A stretch of 64,000 nucleotides of DNA from Odontocerum albicorne (taxonomy: Eukaryota; Arthropoda; Insecta; Trichoptera; Odontoceridae). The translations under genes were made by a program, and so were the position numbers. The DNA lies in NCBI GenBank assembly GCA_949825065.1, contig OX463859.1, forward strand, positions 3,634,217 through 3,698,216. Reading direction: 5' to 3'. The notes under the pieces were generated by a model, which saw nothing but the letters and a program-made list of their open reading frames with translations, did not search any database and had not been told where the DNA came from. Shown here piece by piece: positions 10,831 through 20,789 of this stretch (the first letter of the stretch is position 1; each line of letters opens with the position of its first letter).

Positions 10831-11514
10831 GGTTTTCCTAACTTTGCCTTTATTGAATTCGGCACGCCATTGTATTTCATGGGAGCCAAATAAGCATATT
10901 ACCTTTGGGCAAAAGAGGTTTTAACTCTAGGGATGGTGAACATTTCATTAGTTGCCATGCGTGTCATGTGTCTCTGCTGAGTCTGCATCTTCTCTTCCTC
11001 TCGATGGTAGTGCCAGAGAATGGATTTGAGATGTAAATTGGCTATGTTCAGGACCTGATACTCTCTGAAAAGCTTTATCAAAGGGGTTTATCAAAGGGAA
11101 ACGACCTATCTCCAAAAAACCACCGACCATGGTCTATAAATTATCTTCTAAATTAGATCATCCCTGCTCAGTGCGAGAAAGGCATTTCTGATTGTTGCGT
11201 ACCTGGAAGTTTCTTATAAGCAAAATCAGTATTTTTGAGCTTTATGAACTATGGTATGCAACCAGATGTTGGCTACACAGAACTTGGTTTTCTGTTGCCA
11301 AAAAGACTCTGATTGACAATCAAAAGTAGGGTGATATTAGTTATCACCAAGGTTTACAGGACATACTCGGTGGAAGCACTCTTGATCTTTACGGAGCTCG
11401 CTCCCTTGAATTTTTAAGCAACTTAACCACTGAGGTTGTTATATAATATTATATAAGAAATATTTTCACGTGTTGTTAATAATTTGTCTTCGTGGTTATT
11501 GTTAAATGATTTTT
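10831..11514. other. Unannotated stretch
   Basis: Moderately GC-richer around 10960-11060 but with no recognised protein. A small direct repeat (TTTATCAAAGGG twice) is at about 11075-11098. The two overlapping 60-codon frames on the minus strand show no family motif. Confidence 0.4.
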
Positions 11515-11876
11515 GATTATGGCTGTTAAAAAAAGTCAATGGGGCATAAAAATATATAAACTCGAACCGGACAGTATCAAAATCTGCCAAGACAATAGTT
11601 CACAATAGTATTTTGATGTAAACTTTGACGTATGGGAGTGACACGTGAACATGCGGAAAATACGGAGAGAAGGCGAATAAATGTCGTAGAAATACATGCA
11701 TTGAATATAATAAGTATATGGAGTGACAATGTATGATAGATAAGGGATGAATGCGAAATTAAGACTGATGTGTTAAGTAAGATGAAGAAGAATACGTTGT
11801 ATTTGGTTTTGGCCTATATAGCGAATGAATTAAGAAAGACTTACAAAACAGATATAATATATAGTAGAAATGTGAT
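11515..11876 (+). pseudogene. LINE family A fragment, 5-prime part of an interrupted copy
   Basis: Degenerate family A coding sequence, with GACAATGTATGATAGA (VTMYDR) at about 11725, GATGAATGCGAAATTAAG (DECEIK) at about 11748 and ADVLSKMKKNTL at about 11767. It breaks off after TATAGTAGAAATGTGA, where other A copies read ...GCAAATGTGAGTGGAAGG. The same copy resumes at 12316 after a family B fragment. Confidence 0.7.
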
Positions 11877-12315
11877 ACGCATGGGCAATCATAGACTCCC
11901 AAAACGCGTCTTGTACGGGGAAGTGGTGGGCAAGCGAAGAGTTGGTGGGCAGAGGAAGCGCTACAAGGACAGTCTGCGAGAGTCGCTTACTTTGTGCGGG
12001 GCGCCTGAGGACTGGGAACGGGTGGCTCGGAACCGTGAGGGGTGTAGAGCTATATGTTATCGGGCTGATGGCGTCTCAGCAGCTAGACGTGTGAGAAATA
12101 GTTAAGGCGCTGCAAACATGCGTCAGCATGACCAGGCGGCTCAGCAGGGATCAAATTTCTGCGGTATTTGTGGGAGGGAATGCGCATCTAGGATCGGGCT
12201 GTTTTCTCACAGAAGATCACACGATCGACTTGGGAGAGTGGTTCAAGATTGACGTTGGAGTAGCGAGGGGATCCTCGACTACGAGGCCCAGCAACGATGA
12301 TAAATAACAGTGCAA
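11877..12315 (+). pseudogene. LINE family B C-terminal region with zinc finger, inserted in A
   Basis: The frame codes RLPKRVLYGEV, a GG.RKRYKD segment, and LCGAPEDWERVARNREG, typical of the C-terminus of widespread insect endonuclease-RT proteins. After one in-frame TAA (12102-12104) it continues to a zinc finger C-x2-C-x12-H-x3-H (FCGICG ... LFSHRRSH) at about 12163-12225. This is GC-richer than the flanking A sequence. It separates two halves of one A copy. The plus-strand frame is otherwise open, so the fragment is less decayed than its host. Confidence 0.75.
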
Positions 12316-12432
12316 GGTGAGGGAGAAGAAGACCAAAGAAAGAATCGTTGGATCAAGTGAATAATATTCTAAAAGAAGGAAACGTAGAAAATCAGAGAAA
12401 TTGTAGAAGGTGTATATGGAAGAAAATGAGGT
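12316..12432 (+). pseudogene. LINE family A, middle part of the interrupted copy
   Basis: GAAGACCAAAGAAAG, GGATCAAGTGAATAAT and CTAAAAGAAGGAAACGTAG correspond to RPKK..WLDQVN..LKEGNV of family A. It ends AATGAGGT, where a solo LTR is inserted. The A sequence resumes at 12743. Confidence 0.75.
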
Positions 12433-12742
12433 TGTAGCGACCGTGCGTGCGGTCACTGAACCCACCAAGACGACCCTTGTCCGCGCGGTCATTGAACTCG
12501 CCTGTGGCGAGAGCGAGACACCGATATATCTCTTGCCTCCCCTGCATAACGTAGTACGAAATGTATATAGAACGTGCAACAATAACATGTCTCTAGCGGA
12601 AGCGAGACAGCGACGTGTTCTGCGCCGTTTTATACATTATAAATACAGACGCTTTCAATAAACTTTCTCTTGACTTATTCCGATCTCGACGACTTTTATT
12701 CAAATAACCAACATCCTTCTATGCGAAACACAAGCCCCTTAA
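12433..12742 (+). mobile_element. Solo LTR, family TGTAGCG, in a LINE A copy
   Basis: A 310-bp LTR starting TGTAGCGACCGTGCGTGC, with a TATAAATA box at about 12639, AATAAAC at about 12658 and TTTTATTCAAATAACC near the end. It is flanked by AGGT on both sides (12429-12432 and 12743-12746). Removing it and one AGGT restores continuous LINE A sequence (GAGGTAAAGGATGTGT), which supports the boundaries. No internal retroelement sequence is present. The 83- and 123-codon frames overlapping it are chance. Confidence 0.85.
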
Positions 12743-12850
12743 AGGTAAAGGATGTGTTTCAATTTAGTAAAAAATGACGATTCGTCCTCTCTGCCTACCC
12801 CGAATGGGAGATTATACGATGGTATGTGTGTATGCCTGAATTGTTCAAAT
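12743..12850 (+). pseudogene. LINE family A 3-prime end
   Basis: AAAGGATGTGTTTCAA continues the A frame (VKEAKEVCQ in related copies). CCTCTCTGCCTACCCCG and a GTATGTGTGTATG tail form the 3-prime end seen also at 28036, 50520 (inverted) and 56630. Confidence 0.7.
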
Positions 12851-13294
12851 ATTTGTTGGATCAGAAATATGATATTTTTATGATGTTTCCTTTATTTCGA
12901 TCACATCATAAAAATGGCGAAGGATAACGTCAGGTCCCGCAGGAGTCTTGTCAACCGTCAGGTCATTAATGTTCTTTATCGTCGTGTGGAAGCAGTAAAG
13001 ACTTTTCCACTACGTTAAGTTCTATAATAAAAGGATAGTAAACGACAATTTGCTTGATTCACGATATCTGTTTATGATTTTATATTATACATAATATTGA
13101 TTGTTTTTCGTTAACAGTGTTTTCTTTCACAGAAGTACGAGTACATAGTCACTAATATAACTTCGCGAATTTTATATTTACGGCATTATTTAATTAGTTG
13201 TTGCTTACGTACAGTAAAACTGTTTTCCTGTTGGGATAGTTCGAGAGGCCAAAGTGTCAGATTTTCCTGAAGAAGATAGAATTTATATAATTTG

Positions 13295-13495
13295 TAATTT
13301 GTTTTATTAAACACTGTTTATTCCACTTTTTGTAACGGTATAACCCTACCGGTTTCAAGGCTTTCACCTCATCTTCAGGGGAGCACAAACAAGACTGTGG
13401 AACACAAACAAGTGCTCTCCTGATCATGAGATGAAAACCTTAAAACCGGTAGGGTTATACCGTTACAAAAAGTGGAATAAACAGCCTTTACATGT
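13295..13495. mobile_element. Foldback element, family K, palindromic
   Basis: Two inverted arms: AACACTGTTTATTCCAC, ACGGTATAACCCTACCGG and CTCATCTTCAGGGGAGCAC on the left, and their complement on the right (CCTGATCATGAGATGAAAACC, CCGGTAGGGTTATACCG, GTGGAATAAACAG). The centre holds a short ACAAACAAG repeat. Copies: 6285-7290, 13770-14025, 22046-22475, 51955-52100 (one arm) and 62445-62700. The arm reads CTGATGA, a short GAAA-loop hairpin, then GAAAC, resembling part of a hammerhead ribozyme core. Confidence 0.7.
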
Positions 13496-13631
13496 GTGTG
13501 ATTTCAGCATACATAATATATTTTCATGCTATGTTTTTTTTATCAGTGAACGTATTATTGTTTCAAGTGAAATGGTTGTATTGACTGATTATTTATTGTC
13601 ATTTACTTATTTTTATTTTTTAAGTTATGTA

Positions 13632-13769
13632 CAAAGATGTGGGCTGAAAAACATCTGATGCCCTCGCGGCCGGGCTCCCCTTCTATTGGTGGAGGTGTAT
13701 TTTGACTGGAGGATTTCATGAGAAGAGCCCAGACCTTTCGATGGCGTTGCACTTAAATGTATTTTCTAA
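13632..13769 (+). repeat. Dispersed repeat, family J (probable LINE 3-prime end), copy 1
   Basis: GTGGGCTGAAAAACATCTG, CGGCCGGGCTC and GAGCCCAGACCTTTCGATGG are shared with 15840-16066. GC-richer than the flanks, no open frame. It joins a family K element at 13770. Confidence 0.6.
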
Positions 13770-14025
13770 TTTATTTTATCGAACACTGTTTATTCTACTT
13801 TTTGTAACGGTATAGCCTTACCGGTTTCAAGGCTTTCACCTCATCATCAGGGGAGCACAAACAAGACTGTGGAACACAAACAAGTGCTCCCCTGATGATG
13901 AGATGAAAACCTTAAAACCGGTAGGGTTATACCGTTACAAAAAGTGGAAAAAACAGTGTTTGATAAAACAAATTACAATGTCTTTAAACCTCCACAATGT
14001 TAATGCCTTAACTATAAATAATATA
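13770..14025. mobile_element. Foldback element, family K, palindromic
   Basis: Same arms as the copy at 13295-13495, about 480 bp away. Left arm with ACGGTATAGCCTTACCGG; right arm with CCTGATGATGAGATGAAAACC and CCGGTAGGGTTATACCG, followed by the outer part AATGTTAATGCCTTAACTATAA. Confidence 0.7.
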
Positions 14026-14084
14026 TAAAGAATTTATATAAATTTTGATTACAATAAATACGATACTTTCTTTTATTTCGTTTA

Positions 14085-14155
14085 CCACTGTTTTATTTGA
14101 GTTCACTACCGGTTTTAAAGTTCTCCGCCTTCTTCGTCAGGTGAATATGAACGAT
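14085..14155. repeat. Family L fragment
   Basis: GTTCACTACCGGTTTTAAAG and CCGCCTTCTTCGTCAGGTGAA match the complement of the family L core at 31750 and 59510. Confidence 0.55.
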
Positions 14156-14284
14156 TTTGAAGTCAGGCAAAGATGAATGGAAATAAATTTCACATTATAT
14201 GAGTGTCATACGAGTATGTGAATTTCATATAAGTCTTTATAAATAAAGTTTCATTTTAGATAGTTTAAATGTAGTATTTTTTTC

Positions 14285-14815
14285 TTTTTAATTTGTTTTA
14301 CTGTTTCAAACTATCATTATATCGTGAGTGTGGGTCTCTTCTTGTTGTTTTAATTTTGGATGTTTTTGTATTTGTGTTTCTGTGTGTTTTTCTTTTTTTC
14401 TTCTTTTTTTTTGTTTTGAATTTGTTTTGATTTTTATTCTTATGATTGTGTGCGGTATATTGTGGGATGAATATTTTTGGTCTTTCTGGAGTGATCATGT
14501 GTGAGGAGTTGAGTTTCGCAAGATGTTTCCAGTTGTAGTTGAGTGTCACTGTTTGTCAGGTTGATGAGAGCGTGCAACGGGGTTTTGTTTTTGTGTAATC
14601 AAAAATCGGAAAGAAGTATCGATTTATTTTTTCATGCTAAATATCCTCAGTGAGATACAGGCAAAAGCCTAGTTTACTGGGGATACGACAAATGAAAGGC
14701 AACAAACCCAGATCCATTAAAACTATATGTCCAAATCAAATTACCTGTTGTTTTTTCTCAAATTGTGTATATTTCTTGTCATGTGTAATAATAAATAAAT
14801 AAATAAATAAATTTT
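14285..14815 (+). repeat. Dispersed repeat, family G, copy 2
   Basis: Plus-orientation copy of the 10285-10830 repeat, with a long T-rich tract at about 14385-14420, CAGGCAAAAGCCTAGTTTAC and a clean (AAAT)n tail at 14790-14812. The tail polarity argues for a 5-prime truncated retroposon. Confidence 0.7.
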
Positions 14816-15050
14816 GTATGTGGATCTTCTTGTTTGAAATAAGGTGTATTGCTTATATTAAACAGCAACGTTTAATTTGTGTTTCTTTATTTGTTTATTA
14901 AATACAACGCAAAATAAATATTCCGATGAATCTTTACGTTGACAAAATTGCTCAAAAAGATACATAGGAAAAATAAAAGTGAGATACCATCAATCTAAAG
15001 AAAAGAAAAGGATGGTGGAAAGGAAAGAAAAATCAGAAATGAAACACGTC

Positions 15051-15612
15051 AAGGGTGTTTTTTTGGGTGTGGTAGGATTTTTAATTGGCCGCCAAGATCG
15101 TGCGATTTAACGCCTCTGGATTATTTTCTTTGGGGTTACGTTAAATCACAGGTTTACACCGACAAACCCAAGACTCTTGATGAATTTGAGGCCAACAGTT
15201 GTCGTGTTATTGGCGCCATACAGCCGGAAATGCTTCACCGAGTCATCGAAAGTAGGCATGATCGAATCGGCAAGTGCAAAAGAAGCCGTGGAAGCCATTT
15301 GAACGATATCTTGGTTAAATCATAAACGGCATGAAATATTCTTTCAAATTAAACCTTCAGATTTATTTTTGGTTTATTAGTTGTTGCTTTATTTTATTTA
15401 TTTTAAAGTTCTTAATGGGAAACCCATCTTATAATGTGTACATAAGAGGTACATAAGAGCCAGCCACGGTCAACATATGATCTATATCTTATATCTTCAA
15501 ACAATAATTGTCATTGAACAATTTTTCAATTGAATTCAAATACACGGGCATTTAAATAATTTTTGTGTGATTTATTTCAAAAACAAATCCTATCACACCC
15601 AAAAAAATACCT
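15051..15612 (+). mobile_element. IS630/Tc1-type transposon, internally deleted, copy 1
   Basis: Inverted ends read GGGTGTTTTTTTGGGTGTGG at the left and, on the other strand, TTTTTTTGGGTGTGATAGG at the right. The left end runs directly into a transposase C-terminus coded on the plus strand at about 15082-15324: NWPPRSCDLTPLDYFLWG, VKSQVYTDKP, then EMLHRVIE. That segment resembles the third catalytic block and tail of IS630/Tc1-like transposases. Everything upstream in the protein is missing. The copy at 19866-20429 has the same junction, so the deleted form itself multiplied. It interrupts a LINE D copy. Confidence 0.75.
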
Positions 15613-15839
15613 AATATGTATTACTGACTTGAAATGAAGAGTTTTTTTAGTCACTTTTTAATGCCTATGACGGAGCGAGTCTAACATTCGTTTGTAACGG
15701 AGCAAGTTTACCATTCGTTTGTAACGCAGCAAGTCGTTTGTAACAGTCTAACATTCGTTTGTAACTACGAGTCTCACTGCATGGACAATCAAGGGCGACG
15801 TAATCCAATAAACAATCATTGTTTGATGATTGGAAAGAC

Positions 15840-16066
15840 ATGGGTGTGGGCTGAAAAACATCTGGTGTCCCCGTGGCTGGGTTCGCCCTATATTGGTGGG
15901 GTGTATCTTGGCCGAGGGGATGCTATTAGATGAGCCCAGACCTTTTGATAGCTTCTGTATTTAATGTATTATCTGCAATTTATGTGTTTTAGAAGTGTTA
16001 TTTAAATATAATCTATACATACTATGTTGCTATCAATAAACCTATTATTTATTTATTTATTTATTT
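15840..16066 (+). repeat. Family J (probable LINE 3-prime end), copy 2, inserted in LINE D
   Basis: GTGGGCTGAAAAACATCTGG at the 5-prime end and an (ATTT)n tail at 16045-16066 define a 5-prime truncated retroposon. ACAT precedes the start (15836-15839) and follows the tail, which fits a short target duplication. Confidence 0.65.
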
Positions 16067-16145
16067 ACATTGACTATTTTTCGGTGAGATAAAAGGGAGT
16101 GGCAGGACAGTTAAGGATTTTACACAATAGTGATAGTATGTGAAT

Positions 16146-16470
16146 TTTATTTATTTTATTAAAACAAGTGAATCACACGTCTTCTCTTAGATTTAAGAAA
16201 GAATATATGTTAAGCTATATGAGCGTGTCACGAAATAAGTATATCACGTTGTTATCTTTTTCATTCTGAGTCCTGAGCCCTGGCCTGTCATATGTAGGAT
16301 TGCGTATACACTTCCTTTTACATATTATCGAACTGTATACCTGTCGGGATAACCAGAAAAAAAATAGCATCAGATCCTATCGAGGTACACACCTTTCACC
16401 TTCCATATATCTCATATGATTCCTACGATTTCAAAGCTTCTTCTTCCTCTTCTTTTAGGCATGTTAGTCT
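16146..16470. other. Unannotated stretch
   Basis: No feature recognised. The plus-strand 168-codon frame that begins at 16416 is mostly antisense to the LINE fragment that follows. Confidence 0.4.
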
Positions 16471-16474
16471 GTTA

Positions 16475-16890
16475 TAGTCCTGCATCATCATTTCCCTCTT
16501 GTGACGTTGACTGCCAGCTGTCTTTCCACCTTTTGGGAGGTCGTGTTGGAGGTCTGCTTGCTTGGGGGATAATGCCCCTGGTCATTCTTACGGCTCTTGG
16601 TTCCGCCATTCTGTATACATGCTCGTTCCAGAACCTTCTTCTCTGTCGTACCCATCTGACAATATCTTCAATTTCGCACATCCTTCGGATTTATGTGTTT
16701 CATACTCTATCACGAAGGGTTTTGCCAGCGATACTCCTGAGTACATTCATTTCGTTGGTTCGAAGGAGATTTTTGGTTCTCACAGTGTCGGCTCTGGACT
16801 TTATGCTGTATGTCATTATGGGACGGACACATGTCTTGTATATCCTCACCTTGCTTTGGATGTTCATATACTTGTTTCTACAGATAGTTT
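16475..16890 (-). pseudogene. Non-LTR RT C-terminal fragment (NEHV/PPKRWKD type)
   Basis: The minus strand codes, in order, MNIQSKVRIYKTCVRP with MTYSIKSRADT, RTKNLLRTNEMNVLRSIAGK, VRWVRQRRRFWNEHVYRM, and RPPKRWKDSWQ near 16510. This order (IYK..VRP..TY, EM..LR.I.GK.L.DR, RR..W..HV.RM, PKRW) is the classic tail of insect endonuclease-RT proteins. Two stops near 16690-16705 break the frame. A 111-codon and a 168-codon plus-strand frame here are shadows. Confidence 0.75.
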
Positions 16891-17029
16891 TCTTTAAACA
16901 TCCGGAAATAGCTGATTTCTAAGCCTTTTTACATTTCTTTCTTACATACATTATATTATTCAGTTAATTCACCCATACTTTCCTTTTTTTCCATATCTTT
17001 CACTCAAATCAAGATTTAGATGAGACCAA

Positions 17030-17330
17030 TAAGCTGGTCTTCAACATATCTAAACGTATGCTGATGACATTTACAAGAGCAGTACTAAACAGTACTCGAA
17101 ATATTTAATCGATGATCAGTTCATCGTGCGTGTTGCTACTATGAAAGTCCTTGGCGTGATGTTGAACAGTAAATATACATTCAGTTATCATATTAAAAGT
17201 GTACGTTTATCTGCCAATACAGTTCTGGGATTTGTGGCAATAGTCTCTAAGGTATTTGATAGTGGCGCTGTTATGAGATCTATGTATAATTCACTAGTAG
17301 TAGATTAAAGTGGCGCTTAATAATTTGGAA
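17030..17330 (+). pseudogene. LINE family P-like RT thumb fragment
   Basis: Codes LVFNISK, then after a stop VKVLGVMLNSK-like residues with YTFSYHIKSV, LSANTVLGFV and VMRSMYNSLVV. It matches the DLGV..DS.LTF..HI ... A...LGF ... LYNSLV order of Jockey/R1-like RTs and is close to the P copy at 58090-59275. Both ends are truncated. Confidence 0.65.
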
Positions 17331-17429
17331 TCTGAGATGAATCAAGAACTCCCTGATAGCTAAGTGAGTTTTAAAGATATTTCTGCGACATCTTCATTGC
17401 AAACAGTATAGATTTTATCCCTGGCTCTA

Positions 17430-17600
17430 TCCCACATTTTTAATGGGTATGCTTGGGTTACTTCTTAAGCGTTCTTTCTACTTCCATTTTTTTTACATGC
17501 CCAAACCATATCAGAGTGGTCTTCTTCATCTTTATTTCACACATCAACCAAATTCATTTAAATTTATGCAAAAGCTATTTTAAATCTGTCAAGAAGAAGA
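17430..17600 (-). pseudogene. LINE family A fragment
   Basis: On the minus strand, AAGATGAAGAAGACCACTCT and ATATGGTTTGGGCATGT match KMKK.TL.WFGHV of family A. Short and degenerate. Confidence 0.5.
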
Positions 17601-17739
17601 AAGAATATACTCGTATATTGATGAAAGTAAGTGGTTTCAATAAAAGGAATTTATGAAATATCTGATTTGATGCATTTGTTAACGATTTTTTTTAGGATTA
17701 GGAAATGGTTATATGGAATTTAATTCAAGAAAATATCTT

Positions 17740-18002
17740 TTAATTAAGTAAAAAAAAATGGTTATTAAGTAAAAAAAATCTCTCTTAATTAAGTAAAAAA
17801 AAATTTTTATTTTTAATAATAAATAATAAAAATTTTAATAATAAATAATAATTTTAATAACAATACACACCCTTAATAATATTAATTATTATTAATAATA
17901 AACAATTATTAATGTTTAAATAATTAATAATAATTTATTAATAAATAAAATATTTAATAATAAAAAAAATTTATTTAATGATAATTTAATAATAATAATA
18001 TA
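17740..18002. repeat. Low-complexity TAA/A-rich tract
   Basis: Runs of TTAAGTAAAAAAAA and irregular TAATAA units with almost no G or C. No periodic unit long enough to call a satellite. Confidence 0.8.
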
Positions 18003-18124
18003 ACACGAGTACACCGTTTCACTTTTCTTTACGTTCAAGTCAATTTGTCCTACCGCGCCAATAGAAGTTTTACTCCAAAAATCCAACCTGGTTTACGATT
18101 CAGGCGTCTTTAATATCTTTATTG

Positions 18125-18315
18125 TTAATTTATTTAAAACTTTATTGCATATAAATTTGATGATATTTGTGCCACGTGGCAATATCTTCCAACTGAATAG
18201 ACAAAAGTAAATAAAGGAAGTTAAATGATTGAAAAACATATTTAAAAGTGAGATTTCATCCATCAAATGAAAAGTAGTGATACTCTAAAGGAAAGAAAAA
18301 TTGGAAACGAAAACA
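18125..18315 (-). mobile_element. LINE family D 3-prime UTR fragment
   Basis: GCCACGTGGCAATATCTTCC, ACAAAAGTAAATAAAGGAAG and GAGATTTCATCCATCAAATG match the D 3-prime UTR in reverse. The RT-coding part is absent. Confidence 0.65.
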
Positions 18316-18609
18316 CTTAATTAACTTGGTTCGCTGGAAGAAATTACCACATGCCAAGGAGTCTGCTAAGCTGAATTAAAATTTGAAATGATACATTGTA
18401 TAGCATAGAAAATGGCAGCATTTTTGAATAATTTTTTTTATATTTTTAATTTTATTTGCCATTTGATATTTCTTCTCTTGTTGTTGACTAACAATATTTT
18501 GCTCGTATAGTAACAAACAAATAAATAAATTGCAATAATTACAATTCACATTTCATTGTGCAAAGCACAATATATATTATCTCAGTTTTAGGGAAAAAAT
18601 AGATACCGC

Positions 18610-18787
18610 GGCCTTCACCTCAACCGGGACTGACGTGGAAAATCCATCTGAATACCATCAGACAGAAAGGTCAAAAGGGTAACGAAGTTATCAGTTTGAT
18701 ATTCCACCGGCACAGCTTCCTTTCACCCAAAAATAAGCTCCTCTTATATAAAATCCTATCCCATCTTGACCTATGTTACACCCGTTT
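18610..18787 (+). pseudogene. Jockey-like RT fragment leading into the 108-bp array
   Basis: A frame codes LTWKIHLNTIRQKGQKG, then FHRHSFLSPKNKLLLYKI, then LSHLD.CYT. This corresponds to the LTW..HI ... LSL.NKLLLYK..I.P..TY region of Jockey-like RTs. The next expected residues (PVWG...) begin the tandem array at 18788. Small frameshifts are present. Confidence 0.7.
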
Positions 18788-19435
18788 GGGGTAGTGTAAG
18801 CAACACGGATCACCTGAAGCTTCAACGAATGCAGAACAAGGCATTCAAGATCTCTTTCAACACCCATACTAGAACAAACCTATCCTGGCTTCACAGGGGT
18901 AGTGTGATCAACATTAATCACATGAAGCTTCAACTAGTGCAGAACAAGGCATTCAAGATCTCTTTCAACACCCATACTAGAACAAACCTATCCTGGCTTC
19001 ACAGGGGTAGTGTGATCAACATTAATCACATGAAACTTCAACGAGTGCAGAACAAGGCATTCAAGATCTCTTTCAACACCCATACTAGAACAAACCTATC
19101 CTGGCTTCACAGGGGTAGTGTGAGCAACATTAATCACCTGAAGCTTCAACGAGTGCAGAACAAGGCATTCAAGATCTATTTCAACACCCATACTAGAACA
19201 AACCTATCCTGGCTTCACAGGGGTAGTGTGATCAACATTAATCACCTGAAGCTTCAACGAGTGCAGAACAAGGCATTCAAGATCTCTTTCAACACCCATA
19301 CTAGAACAAACCTATCCTGGCTTCACAGGGGTAGTGTGATCAACATTAATCACCTGAAGCTTCAACGAGTGCAGAACAAGGCATTCAAGATCTCTTTCAA
19401 CACCCATCCTAGAACAAACCTCTCCTGGCTTCACG
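18788..19435 (+). repeat. 108-bp tandem array, 6 units, from a Jockey-like RT
   Basis: Six units of 108 bp start at 18788, 18896, 19004, 19112, 19220 and 19328. Each codes 36 residues with the cores HLKLQRVQNKAFKISFN and TRTNLSWLHRGS. The parent block, preceded by TYVTPVWG, is the PVWG......L...QNK..R.I region of Jockey-like RTs. All six units are open, giving an uninterrupted 236-codon frame (18766-19476). Units differ at only a few bases. It reads as recent, frame-preserving expansion of part of a dead LINE, not as a host gene. Confidence 0.9.
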
Positions 19436-19479
19436 CCGAACAGTGTGAAGAAACCCTCCTAAACCATGGACCGTGAAGT

Positions 19480-19865
19480 TCCATAAAAACCAACAATTGT
19501 AGCTCCCAGGGCTAAAGAGAGTTAGTCCGACCTACCTTTCCGTTATAAGCATACATATAAACATACTCGTAGGCTTCCGAAGTATAGTATGTTGCCTGAC
19601 TAGTCCACCTGCAGATTTAGCAGGAAAGACCAAGGTCTGAGTGAATGTGATGAAATGCAAGACGCCAGAACGAGTGGACATGCACATACATGTGTTAAAT
19701 ACGAGTAAATAGTATTCAAAAAATAGTTGTTAAAACTGTTATCTAGTTATAAGTTAGTATACATGTTAAGATTTAAAAAAATAAAAATTATATGTAGGCA
19801 CTTAAAATAAGGTTAGTTCACAGTTATAATATATAAATTTGATTAGTTCTTAAGTCATAAAAATA
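19480..19865. other. Unannotated stretch
   Basis: No protein or repeat recognised. TACTCGTA at 19564-19571 and TACGAGTA at 19700-19707. Confidence 0.45.
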
Positions 19866-20429
19866 TGGGATGTTTTTTGGGTGTGATAGGATTTGTTTTT
19901 GAAATAAAACACATATAAACTATTTAAATGGCAGTGTATTTGAATTCAATTGATAGGTTGTTTTATTACAATTATTGTTTGAAGATAATTTCATTCATAT
20001 GTTGACCGTGGCTGGCTCTTATGTACCTCTTATGTACACATCATAAGATGGGTTTCCCATTAAGAACGATAGAACTTTAAAATAAAATAAAACAACAACT
20101 AATAAACCAAAAATGGATCTGAAGGTTTAATTTGAAAGAATATTTCATGCCGTTTATGATTTAAACAAGATATCGTTGAAATGGCTTCCACGGCTTCTTT
20201 TGCACTGGCCAATTCGATCACGCCAATTTTCAATGACTTGGTGGAGCATTTCCGTCTGTACGACGCCAATAACACGACAAATGTTGGCCTCAAGTTTATC
20301 AAGGGTCTCGGGTTTGTTGGTGTAAACTTGTGATTTAAGACAACTCCAAAGAAAATAATCCAGAGGCGTTAAATTGCACGATCTTGGCGGCCAATTCAAA
20401 ATCCTATCACACCCAAAAATACACCCTTT
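19866..20429 (-). mobile_element. IS630/Tc1-type transposon, internally deleted, copy 2
   Basis: Minus-strand copy of the element at 15051-15612. Ends read TGTTTTTTGGGTGTGATAGG on the left and, inverted, GTATTTTTGGGTGTGATAGG on the right, with TA next to both. The frame at 20154-20399 codes NWPPRSCNLTPLDYFLWS, KPETLDKLEANICRVIG, MLHQVIENWRDRIG and a short Lys/Arg-rich tail. As in copy 1, the terminal repeat is joined directly to this C-terminal part, so no catalytic first or second Asp block exists. Confidence 0.75.
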
Positions 20430-20600
20430 ATGTATATAGGTGTAACTTTTGACAAATATTTGTAAAATAGATTACTTTATAAAGTAAAAAGACACTTAAT
20501 ACTTACTTTCGAAATAACAATAAAGAATCCCTCAAATCTCATTACTTTTACTTAAATGAAAAATTCAATTGTTTATACATTACTTCAGCTTACTTGAGAA

Positions 20601-20789
20601 CAGTACCCGGCGGTAAGTAATACACATCGGGCTTAAGAAAGAGACTATCGGTTTGTAGAGCGCCGTCTCTGTCATTCATACACGTGTTCCATCGCGATTT
20701 ATCAGTCGCATCGTGCGACAGAGACGACGCTCTACAAACCGACAGTATCTTTCTTAAGCCCGATGTGTATTACTTATCGCTGGGTACTG
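20601..20789. mobile_element. Palindromic MITE, family F, copy 1
   Basis: Starts CAGTACCCGGCGGTAAGTAA and ends with its near-complement (TTACTTATCGCTGGGTACTG). The two arms are about 85 bp each, so the whole 189-bp element folds on itself. TA follows the right end. Copies: 41543-41767, 54363-54551, 63059-63309. CAGT ends and TA target sites suggest a Tc1/mariner-type mobiliser. Confidence 0.85.

Larger units (their letters stand above)
14962..16145 (-). pseudogene. LINE family D copy broken by two insertions
   Basis: D sequence is seen in three blocks: 14962-15050 (GAGATACCATCAATC, GGATGGTGGAAAGG), 15613-15839 (ACTGACTTGAAATGAAGAG, GAGTCTCACTGCATGGACA, ATGATTGGAAAGACAT) and 16067-16145 (TTTTCGGTGAGATAAAAGGG). 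A DNA-element derivative sits in the first gap and a family J copy in the second. A small tandem of AACATTCGTTTGTAAC-type units lies at about 15680-15768. Confidence 0.7.

Noticed and set aside
12217..12588. 123-codon minus-strand frame
   Set aside because: It spans the junction of LINE A and a solo LTR and has no protein similarity that I can see.
13295..13495. Complete self-cleaving hammerhead ribozyme in family K
   Set aside because: The core-like order is there, but stem I does not close within an arm and stem II has a bad closing pair; kept only as a lead.
16416..16922. 168-codon plus-strand frame
   Set aside because: Antisense to a LINE RT fragment whose minus-strand residues match a known family order.
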